Made by a program: the position numbers and the translations under genes | The notes under the pieces: generated by a model | The model's input: the letters and a program-made list of their open reading frames with translations, nothing else | Databases searched by the model: none | Told to the model about the DNA's origin: nothing | Shown here: positions 35,017-39,771 of the stretch, piece by piece | Position numbering within the stretch: position 1 is the stretch's first letter | Layout: the number at the start of each line of letters is the position of its first letter | NCBI RefSeq assembly: GCF_910585845.1 | Contig: NZ_CAJUHF010000035.1 | Location: forward strand, 1 to 39,771 | Length of the DNA stretch: 39,771 nucleotides | Reading direction: 5' to 3' | Origin: an uncultured Bacteroides sp. | GTDB taxonomy: Bacteria > Bacteroidota > Bacteroidia > Bacteroidales > Bacteroidaceae

Positions 35017-35521
35017 TAATATAGATAATAAGGATGCCATAGTATATGCCTATATAAAGTCAAGGATGAATTATAAAACTTCCATTGCAGATAATGTTAC
35101 GGAAAAGGAGATTTCCGAAAAACTAGGCATATCATTAAGCACTGTAAAAAGAAGCGTTGAAAGGCTAAAGAAGAATAAGAATCTTATTGATAAAGTAATA
35201 AGTAACAATGTGATAGCAGAGGGAAGCTACAAGACCTACAACAAATATCATGTGGCAAAATGTAATGAGAACTTCTTCTATATTTATAACAGTTTCTTTA
35301 ATGATGATATGAACATAGCAAAAGCCAGTGAACGAACTAAATTAAAGAACTTCTTGCTTAAATTAAAGGCAATATGTAAAAAGGAAACGAACAAGTATAT
35401 AAGGTTCTTCGTCACTTTTGGGGCAGTTCATGTGTTAAAGCTAGTAAATTTATTGCCTAACAAGGTAATGCTTGTCCTATTGAACATGTGTCTTTTGATA
35501 GCTTTAATTTTATTCCCTTAA
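34970..35521 (+). CDS. N-terminal fragment of the split two-HTH protein
   Basis: 183 codons. The first 144 or so residues are the original protein: N-terminal helices, the HTH ISEKLGISLSTVKRSVE, and a basic linker (KLKNFLLKLKAICKKETNKY). The last 38 residues, from RFFVTFGAVHVLKL onward, come from the inserted element and include a new hydrophobic tail (VMLVLLNMCLLIALILF). The tail could make the fragment membrane-associated or unstable. It keeps one DNA-binding motif and might still act. Confidence 0.6.
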   Translation: MRTMEQQYTTLTKDINNIDNKDAIVYAYIKSRMNYKTSIADNVTEKEISEKLGISLSTVKRSVERLKKNKNLIDKVISNNVIAEGSYKTYNKYHVAKCNENFFYIYNSFFNDDMNIAKASERTKLKNFLLKLKAICKKETNKYIRFFVTFGAVHVLKLVNLLPNKVMLVLLNMCLLIALILFP

Positions 35522-35589
35522 ATAAGCTGGTATAGTCTATAGATAAAGGTGTTTAGTATATTTTACTGCCCCAAAAGTGACGAAGAACC
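35403..35589. mobile_element. 187-bp MITE (miniature inverted-repeat transposable element)
   Basis: The ends are perfect 25-bp inverted repeats, 35403-35427 and 35565-35589, beginning GGTTCTTCGTCACTTTT. Perfect 8-bp direct repeats GTATATAA flank it at 35395-35402 and 35590-35597. There is no room for a transposase, so it must be moved in trans. Ends starting with GG and an 8-base duplication fit the ISL3 family of IS elements as I recall it. No parent IS with these ends is in this window. Confidence 0.9.
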
Positions 35590-36073
35590 GTATATAAGTG
35601 AAAATCCGTATCTGGATGGGCTTAACAAAACGGAACTGTCTAAGAAACTGGGCATTGATACAAAGACATTAAATAAATATCTGGAAATGGCAGTCAATGC
35701 AGGACAGATAAAATATATAACTAATGGTTTGCTGATACTGAACAAGTCTATTATTCCAGATTTTAAAGAGGCTGATTCAGATACAAGAATCTATCATATT
35801 ATCTATGACTGGTGCATTGATAACGGTGTTGTTTCACCAGATAGAAACGATGAAATAAAAATAATAGGAGGTGACAGTATCAGAAGAAAAAACAGCTTAC
35901 TTCTTGAAATAGCTGGAAAGCTAGACTATATGAAAGATGAAGAAATTAGGAGTTTGCTAACTAATAGAATAACTTCCGAAGAAATAACTTTGGAATATAT
36001 AGCTAAAGTGTTGAATATAAAAACTAAAAAGGAGAAAGAGTATATGCCGTGTTCCATCATCATGCTTGACTAA
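35549..36073 (+). CDS. C-terminal fragment of the split two-HTH protein
   Basis: Up to 174 codons if a GTG at 35549 inside the insert is used (preceded by AAAGG). The first 16 residues come from the insert, and original sequence begins at about YISENPYLDG. It holds the second HTH (NKTELSKKLGIDTKTLNKYL) and a C-terminal region with DWCIDNGVVSPDRNDEIKI and EEIRSLLTNRITSEEITLEY. Whether it is translated is unknown. Confidence 0.5.
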   Translation: MFSIFYCPKSDEEPYISENPYLDGLNKTELSKKLGIDTKTLNKYLEMAVNAGQIKYITNGLLILNKSIIPDFKEADSDTRIYHIIYDWCIDNGVVSPDRNDEIKIIGGDSIRRKNSLLLEIAGKLDYMKDEEIRSLLTNRITSEEITLEYIAKVLNIKTKKEKEYMPCSIIMLD

Positions 36074-36275
36074 ACTAACTAATCACCTATATTCAGTTTG
36101 GCTGAAAGTCAAGAGAACAAATATATAAGGTACTTAGTACAGAAAGCCCCCTCCCCATTCTGCCAGTAACCTAAAAAATATAAGAGTGTCTGCCTTTACG
36201 GTTGGCAACCCTCAATAGTCCCCCCTCTGTACATTGATATAAAAAGAATTATTAATCATTTAAACTTTTATCAAT
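36074..36275. other. Non-coding leader before the DUF3871-type gene
   Basis: About 200 bases with short C-runs (GCCCCCTCCCC, GTCCCCCCTC), unusual for this AT-rich island. No consensus promoter is visible; the last 30 bases are A/T-rich, as is usual before start codons here. Confidence 0.3.
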
Positions 36276-37286
36276 ATGAGAAATTTAGTTATCATGCCAA
36301 CAGAGAGAAAAACTTTGAATTTAGGTGAGTATGCAGAAGAAGCTATAATTGTGGAAGAAACAGCAAAGCCTAGTGTTACCTTTTTGGAAGCAAATACAGA
36401 TTCTATCACACTGGAAGAACTTGCAAACAAATGTGTTGTGCCTACTTGGGCTAACTTGGAATCAACCATTTCACACCAAGACTTTGTTTCTTGTGTGCAT
36501 GAAGCTGCAAATTCATTCTATGCAGGTGAAAAGGTGAACTTTCCAGAAATAAGAGTTTCACACATAGTACGTGGCAGAATACCGTCCGCACTAGGTAAGA
36601 AAGCAAGTGAACTGTTGGAATGTGAAAAGACACAATTCTATCAAAGACTTGCATTTGCTTTTACTGTTCCCACCATTTTTGAAACAATAAGAGGGCAAAA
36701 ACTAGAATTGTGCATAGGTGGGGTAAGAAATTACAGTGACTTGAATCTGTACCGTTCTTCCAAAGGCTTAGAAAAGTTTTCCGTCTTTATTGGTTGGAGA
36801 ATGAGAATTTGCTCTAATCAGATTCTTACTGGTGAGGGTGTGAGATTCAACATGGAAGTAACTAATATCAATGAACTTTACAGAAATGTACTGGAATTGC
36901 TCAACAGCTTCAATGCAGCCAAAGAAATACATTTGATGCAGACATTATCAGATACTTATTTATCTGAAACACAGTTTGCACAAGTGGTAGGCAGAATGAG
37001 AATGTACCAAGCACTTTCACCAGCAAGACAGAAAGCAATACCAAGACTTTTAATCACTGACAGCCAAATAAATAGTGTGTGCCGTGATTATTACACAAAT
37101 GAAGTGTTTGGAGTGAAAGACAATGCCATATCTCTTTTTGATTTTCACAATTTGCTCACACAATCAAACAAAAACAGCTACATAGACAGCTATTTACAAC
37201 GTGGGGTAAATGCTACAGAGGTAAGTGTTGGACTGAACAATGTATTACAAGGACTGGATAATAAATATTCTTGGTTCTTGGGCTAA
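36276..37286 (+). CDS. DUF3871-type protein
   Basis: 336 residues. The first 60 residues look disordered and acidic. The rest has features I associate with the Bacteroidetes DUF3871 family: PEIRVSHIVRGRIPSALGKK, FYQRLAFAFTVPTIF, ELCIGGVRNYSDLNLY and KFSVFIGWRMRICSNQIL. DUF3871 genes recur on Bacteroides mobile elements and the function is unknown. The pattern 'respond to a ligand-free soluble core with a conserved GWRMRICSNQ' recalls DUF932-type phage/plasmid proteins, a possible distant relation. It is followed by a strong terminator, so it is probably a single-gene transcript. Confidence 0.7.
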   Translation: MRNLVIMPTERKTLNLGEYAEEAIIVEETAKPSVTFLEANTDSITLEELANKCVVPTWANLESTISHQDFVSCVHEAANSFYAGEKVNFPEIRVSHIVRGRIPSALGKKASELLECEKTQFYQRLAFAFTVPTIFETIRGQKLELCIGGVRNYSDLNLYRSSKGLEKFSVFIGWRMRICSNQILTGEGVRFNMEVTNINELYRNVLELLNSFNAAKEIHLMQTLSDTYLSETQFAQVVGRMRMYQALSPARQKAIPRLLITDSQINSVCRDYYTNEVFGVKDNAISLFDFHNLLTQSNKNSYIDSYLQRGVNATEVSVGLNNVLQGLDNKYSWFLG

Positions 37287-37293
37287 ACTAACT

Positions 37294-37329
37294 GAAAGGG
37301 CATCTATTTAATAGGTGTCCTTTCTTTTT
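37294..37329 (+). terminator. Intrinsic terminator after the DUF3871-type gene
   Basis: As RNA, 37294-37305 and 37313-37324 form a continuous 12-bp stem (two G-U pairs) with a 7-base loop, followed by TTTTT. It starts 7 bases after the stop codon. Confidence 0.88.
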
Positions 37330-37352
37330 CAATAACTTAAAAATACTACAGA

Positions 37353-37478
37353 ATGGAAGATAATGGAAAACTAGTATTATGGGGTACGTTGGTAGTTCTA
37401 CTACTAATAATAATTGGTATTATCAATCCTTTTTTGCTGATATTGATTATTGCAATCTTTACTTATTTGCAATCATAA
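37353..37478 (+). CDS. Single-helix membrane microprotein
   Basis: 41 codons: ATG at 37353, stop TAA at 37476-37478. MEDNGKLVLWGTLVVLLL begins a long hydrophobic stretch interrupted only by NPF (IIGIINPFLLILIIAIF). One or two membrane segments are possible. It lies directly after a terminator and has an A-rich leader. Small hydrophobic proteins on mobile elements may be toxins or holin-like, but no known family is seen and no antisense antitoxin RNA was identified. Confidence 0.4.
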   Translation: MEDNGKLVLWGTLVVLLLIIIGIINPFLLILIIAIFTYLQS

Positions 37479-37494
37479 ATACTCACTAATATAC

Positions 37495-37569
37495 AAAGTG
37501 AATGTTTTGCTATAAATCAATACATTAGCTAATTGGCTAGTATGTTGGTAATGGTGAAACATTCACTTT
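37495..37569. repeat. 13-bp inverted repeat before the tyrosine recombinase gene
   Basis: AAAGTGAATGTTT (37495-37507) and AAACATTCACTTT (37557-37569) are perfect inverted repeats separated by 49 bases. The interval contains a weaker nested repeat (CATTAGC...GCTAGTATG). The right arm is 28 bases before the recombinase ATG. It could be a recombinase core/accessory site or an operator. Confidence 0.6.
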
Positions 37570-37597
37570 TATTTATTTACATATAAAACAGAACATT

Positions 37598-38185
37598 ATG
37601 AGCTTAAAATATTCAAGCACTACAGCAGATTATCTAGTTTGGTCTGATGCAATGAATTTAATAAGAAAATTGGCTAAAGATGGAAATTATAAAATTTCAC
37701 TTCTTATAGCTTTGGGGTGTTTCACTGGTTTAAGAATATCTGATATTCTAGCTTTGAGATGGAAACAGATACTATATACCAGTGAATTTACAGTAATAGA
37801 GAAAAAGACAAATAAGGTAAGAACTATTAGGATAAATGCCCAACTTGGGCAGCACATTAAAGAATGTTATGAACAGATAAAGCCTATAGGGATTAACGCA
37901 CCTATTTTAGTGAGCCAAAAAGGAACTGTTTTCACTATCCAGAGAATCAATGTGATACTAAAAGAGGTGAAAAAGAAGTATAAATTAAAGATTAAAAACT
38001 TTAGTTGTCATTCACTTAGAAAGACTTTTGGCAGACAAGTTTATAATATGAATAGTGACAATTCAGAACTAGCCTTAGTTAAGCTGATGGAACTATTTAA
38101 TCATTCCAGTGTAACTATAACTAAAAGATACTTAGGTTTAAGGCAGGAAGAACTACTAAATACTTATGACTGTTTAAGTTTCTAA
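37598..38185 (+). CDS. Minimal tyrosine recombinase (catalytic domain only)
   Basis: 195 residues. All catalytic landmarks are present: Arg in FTGLRISDILALRW near residue 45, the beta-hairpin Lys in KKTNKVRTIRIN, His-x-x-Arg in HSLRKTFGRQV, the second His/Trp position in FNHSSVTITKRY, and the Tyr nucleophile in that same segment. The N-terminal core-binding (SAM-like) domain of normal integrases is missing: the protein starts about where the catalytic domain begins. Such short forms exist as invertases or resolvases (compare FimB/FimE) and as decayed integrases. Because the element already has a serine integrase, this enzyme probably has another task, such as local inversion or dimer resolution. 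Inverted repeats lie on both sides of the gene. Confidence 0.85.
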   Translation: MSLKYSSTTADYLVWSDAMNLIRKLAKDGNYKISLLIALGCFTGLRISDILALRWKQILYTSEFTVIEKKTNKVRTIRINAQLGQHIKECYEQIKPIGINAPILVSQKGTVFTIQRINVILKEVKKKYKLKIKNFSCHSLRKTFGRQVYNMNSDNSELALVKLMELFNHSSVTITKRYLGLRQEELLNTYDCLSF

Positions 38186-38192
38186 TCTGTTG

Positions 38193-38253
38193 GAATGTGA
38201 CAAAGTTTGAAGTTTCTGAACTTTTTACAGAAATAGAAAGTTTTGTCACATTC
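38193..38253. terminator. Hairpin after the tyrosine recombinase gene
   Basis: GAATGTGACAAA (38193-38204) and TTTGTCACATTC (38242-38253) are perfect 12-bp inverted repeats; an inner TTTCTG/CAGAAA pair (38213-38218, 38228-38233) continues the fold. It begins 8 bases after the stop codon. No T run follows, so it may be a recombination site or mRNA stabiliser instead of a terminator. Confidence 0.5.
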
Positions 38254-38592
38254 TGATAGTCCTATGAAAGCCAGTTCCGAAATGAAGTGGAAACTGTCTT
38301 TTTAAAAAGGCATGGTACGGCTTGTAGTTTATGGTATGTGCGATTTGTGGGAACTATTTACAAGGTCTGCATATCCGTACCAATCTGCAATATTAGCTAT
38401 AATCTTTCTAGCTAACAATAAGAATGAGTTTTAAAAATTATCGTCTTATATGCCCACTTCTAATTTTTATACTGCAATGAAGTTACAACTAAAAGAAACT
38501 GATACTAGCTAATTATCTATTACAGATATGTTTTGGAACACTTGGAACTGCATTTATCAGCGTTTTATCTTTAGCTATTCAAAACCTTTCAT
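38254..38592. other. Non-coding gap, nothing recognised
   Basis: About 340 AT-rich bases with no credible gene. A short palindrome CTTTTTAAAAAG near 38298 is the only notable structure. It ends at the promoter of the leader described next. Confidence 0.35.
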
Positions 38593-38600
38593 TAACTTTG
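38593..38600 (+). promoter_or_regulatory. -7 box of the structured leader
   Basis: TAACTTTG is an exact TAnnTTTG match. The -33 region near 38569-38572 reads CTTTA, a partial match. Predicted transcription starts near 38606, giving a leader of about 297 bases before the ATG at 38903. Confidence 0.6.
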
Positions 38601-38605
38601 CAGCA

Positions 38606-38902
38606 ATTTCAGAGGTCTTAATGCGTTAAGACACTGGAAGGACATATTTTAGTAAAGGGCGTTTAGCAATATTATCCTGTTATGGAATCTGGACAATTCT
38701 TGACTGTGGATAATGAGCAGAAAACGTCCACGTCTATGATAGTTATACCCTATCTATGGGAATATCATATCATTAGGCGTGGACTTTGCTTATTATACAG
38801 TCAAGGCAGTCCAGAGCCTCATAACAATAATAAGTTAAAGTTTCCACGCCTTATTTTTATCCGCTTCTATCTGGGAACTAGGAAGCATGGATTTAAAACA
38901 AG
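38606..38902 (+). promoter_or_regulatory. Structured leader with mutually exclusive hairpins (candidate attenuator or ncRNA)
   Basis: First hairpin: GTCTTAA-TGCG-TTAAGAC (38615-38632). Then hairpin A: 38726-38784, with a 7-bp base GTCCACG/CGTGGAC and an interrupted stem up to CCC/GGG around a TATCTAT loop. Hairpin B uses the right arm of A again: AGGCGTGGA (38775-38783) pairs perfectly with TCCACGCCT (38843-38851), then CTTT with AAAG (38784-38787, 38837-38840) and CTTATTAT with ATAATAAG (38789-38796, 38827-38834). TATTTTTAT follows B directly. A and B cannot form together. A weak upstream GTGGA (38706-38710) could also pair with the left arm of A. Confidence 0.6.
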
Positions 38903-38906
38903 ATGA
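38682..38906 (+). CDS. Possible leader ORF overlapping the 38903 gene
   Basis: 74 codons, starting at ATG 38682 and ending in the TGA that overlaps the next ATG (ATGA, 38903-38906). The predicted peptide has no natural-looking domain order, and its codons coincide with the hairpin arms, so it is doubtful as a functional protein. As a leader ORF its translation would disturb hairpins A and B, and termination at 38906 would deliver ribosomes to the next start. Confidence 0.25.
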   Translation: MESGQFLTVDNEQKTSTSMIVIPYLWEYHIIRRGLCLLYSQGSPEPHNNNKLKFPRLIFIRFYLGTRKHGFKTR

Positions 38907-39652
38907 AAGCCTACTTATTGGATATTCCTAACAAATACCACAGATTCAGTAAGAATCTGGATGTTAAGGCTATTCTATGTAATAAGTCTTGGTTGGTATT
39001 TAATGATTCTGGAGATAAGGAGTTATATATCTTTCAAGAAAATGGTTCTCTCATTACATCTGTAAATGGTAGTGTTATAAATGCTACATGGCAATATATT
39101 TCTGCCAACAATTCCTTAGTAATTTCTTTCAAAGAACAATCCTATATGCTTCATCCATCATTCAAGGATGATGTTACATTTGCTTTACAGCTAGACGGAA
39201 CAGAAAGATTTGTCTTTATGATAGAAGAAAGCCAAAGCAACTTCTTTCATCCAAAATCACTAAAAGAACTTACTGCCTATTTTGAAAACAAAGAACGTAG
39301 AAATATAGAAGAAAGGCAGCAAGAAAAAAGAATCTTATTGCAACAGCAAGAAACTAGGCAAAAAGAAATAAGAGAATTTCAGATAGACCAGAAAAGACGA
39401 AGAAAAGAGGAAGAACGAGAAGAAGAAATTTTGAAGAATTGTAACTATTACTTGAAATTCAGCATAATTGCAGGGAGTATATTCGTAATATATACAGTTC
39501 TGTTTATTATTTATTATCCTCCAACACAGAACCTTAGAAGTTTTATAGATATGCTTTTTACATTCTGTTCTCCAATATTACTTTTTGGTGTTATTGCTAT
39601 AATAATTGATATTAGATTAAGAAACAGAATACTTAGACACTATTATAAATAA
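38903..39652 (+). CDS. Membrane protein with strand-rich N-domain and coiled coil, unknown function
   Basis: 249 residues. Residues 1-115 look like a small beta-rich domain (WLVFNDSGDKELYIFQENGSL, LVISFKEQSYMLHPSF, FALQLDGTERFVFMIEE). Residues about 125-175 form a very charged coiled coil (RRNIEERQQEKRILLQQQ, QKRRRKEEEREEEILKN). Two transmembrane helices follow (YLKFSIIAGSIFVIYTVLFI and LFGVIAIIIDIRL). The N-terminal domain has no signal peptide and so is probably cytoplasmic. No family is recognised. The layout, a sensor-like domain joined by a coiled coil to a membrane hairpin, is seen in various phage-defence and stress proteins; that comparison is only structural. It lies behind the unusual leader at 38606-38902. 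Confidence 0.65.
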   Translation: MKAYLLDIPNKYHRFSKNLDVKAILCNKSWLVFNDSGDKELYIFQENGSLITSVNGSVINATWQYISANNSLVISFKEQSYMLHPSFKDDVTFALQLDGTERFVFMIEESQSNFFHPKSLKELTAYFENKERRNIEERQQEKRILLQQQETRQKEIREFQIDQKRRRKEEEREEEILKNCNYYLKFSIIAGSIFVIYTVLFIIYYPPTQNLRSFIDMLFTFCSPILLFGVIAIIIDIRLRNRILRHYYK

Positions 39653-39771
39653 TATCCAGTGATTTAATCAACATAATTAATAACTTAAATATCAAACAGA
39701 AATGAAAACTTTTAGATTTAAGTACATGACAAAAATTTGAAAACATCGAATTTTGGGGTATAAGTCGGACG
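39653..39771. other. Window end, possible start of a further gene
   Basis: An ATG at 39702 opens a frame that stops after 12 codons (TGA at 39738-39740). One more A in the AAAAA run near 39730 would keep a frame open to the window edge (KFENIEFWGISRT). The edge is too close to decide whether this is a broken gene or nothing. Confidence 0.2.

Larger units (their letters stand above)
34970..36073 (+). pseudogene. Two-HTH gene split by a miniature inverted-repeat insertion
   Basis: This was once a single gene. Reading from the ATG at 34970 (or 34979), codons run in frame to the 8-base GTATATAA at 35395-35402. The 187-bp insert and the second GTATATAA copy follow, and the same frame resumes in SENPYLDGLNKTELSKK. 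Deleting insert plus one copy (195 bases) gives 302 uninterrupted codons to the TAA at 36071-36073, with the join NKYI-SENPYL. The ancestral protein has two winged-helix/HTH-like segments: EKEISEKLGISLSTVKRSVE near residue 45 and KTELSKKLGIDTKTLNKYLE near residue 160. It may be a replication initiator or regulator of the element; the family is not recognised. Confidence 0.85.
29493..39771. mobile_element. Left part of an integrated mobile element with a large serine recombinase (right end outside the window)
   Basis: The boundary at about 29493 is set by where VirE similarity stops. From there the DNA is clearly more AT-rich, uses AGA for arginine and AAT/ATA-rich codons, and holds small genes with long gaps, unlike the GC-richer, CGT/CGC-using genes to the left. 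The serine recombinase begins 68 bases inside, the usual place for an integrase next to its attachment site. Cargo includes ParB-fold, DUF3871-type and tyrosine-recombinase genes. No relaxase, coupling protein, capsid or terminase gene is visible in this part, so the class of element is undetermined. Confidence 0.8.

Noticed and set aside
34970..35521. The hydrophobic C-terminal tail of the N-fragment as a genuine transmembrane domain
   Set aside because: The tail is encoded by the inserted element, so it is an accident of the insertion and not an evolved feature.
35403..35589. The 25-bp inverted repeats as an invertible DNA switch rather than an insertion
   Set aside because: The perfect 8-bp duplication outside the repeats and the exact restoration of a single frame on removal are explained by insertion. 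Inversion alone would truncate the upstream frame after a few codons (GKIY then stop) and does not explain the duplication.
1..39771. CRISPR arrays, tRNA or rRNA genes
   Set aside because: No regularly spaced repeats, cloverleaf-like sequence or rRNA-like stretch was seen on either strand, although a tRNA scan was not possible here.

Overview
The window looks like a chromosome segment from a human-gut Bacteroides or a close relative. The evidence is the -7 box TAnnTTTG (often with TTTG 19-20 bases upstream) before several genes, the gene families present (GH20 hexosaminidase lipoprotein, DUF5106-type thioredoxin lipoprotein, VirE-family protein, DUF3871-type protein) and a Bacteroidetes-style histidine-degradation operon. 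I cannot name the species from sequence alone.

Layout. 0.1-1.2 kb: a dead insertion sequence of the zinc-ribbon IS256-variant type. 1.4-5.6 kb: two small envelope proteins of unknown function, a membrane-anchored MutS-like ATPase (minus strand) and a secreted protein. 5.7-12.2 kb: a five-gene hut operon (urocanate hydratase, glutamate formimidoyltransferase, imidazolonepropionase, formimidoyl-THF cyclodeaminase, histidine ammonia-lyase), followed by a cluster of GTCTCGTGAG hairpin repeats. 12.6-19.3 kb: a TetR regulator, TolC-like outer-membrane factor, membrane-fusion lipoprotein, RND pump and a PII-like small protein, ending at a strong terminator. 19.4-23.2 kb: two SGNH-type proteins and an MBOAT acyltransferase with overlapping ends, probably one glycan O-acylation unit. 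23.3-28.3 kb (minus strand): a GH20 lipoprotein, a DUF5106/thioredoxin lipoprotein, an unknown secreted protein and a SanA-like DUF218 protein. 28.8-29.5 kb: the 3' half of a virE gene.

From about 29.49 kb to the window end the DNA changes character: it is AT-rich, AGA is the usual arginine codon, gene density is lower and non-coding gaps are long. This is a mobile element that entered virE, apparently within or next to its P-loop codons. It starts with a large serine recombinase and carries an unknown gene, a ParB-fold protein, small genes, a DUF3871-type protein and a minimal tyrosine recombinase. Its other end is outside the window. No transfer, capsid or replication gene can be identified with certainty, so whether it is an ICE, a mobilizable island or a phage-like element is open.

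Most notable observations: (1) inside the island, a two-HTH gene is split by a 187-bp miniature inverted-repeat element (25-bp perfect inverted repeats, perfect 8-bp target duplication), and removing it on paper restores one 302-codon frame; (2) upstream of the island's last membrane-protein gene lies a roughly 300-base leader with a good -7 box, two mutually exclusive long hairpins (the second followed by a T-rich run) and a small ORF overlapping the gene start by ATGA, which reads like an undescribed attenuator; (3) a 21-bp palindrome lies across the -7 box of the serine recombinase gene.
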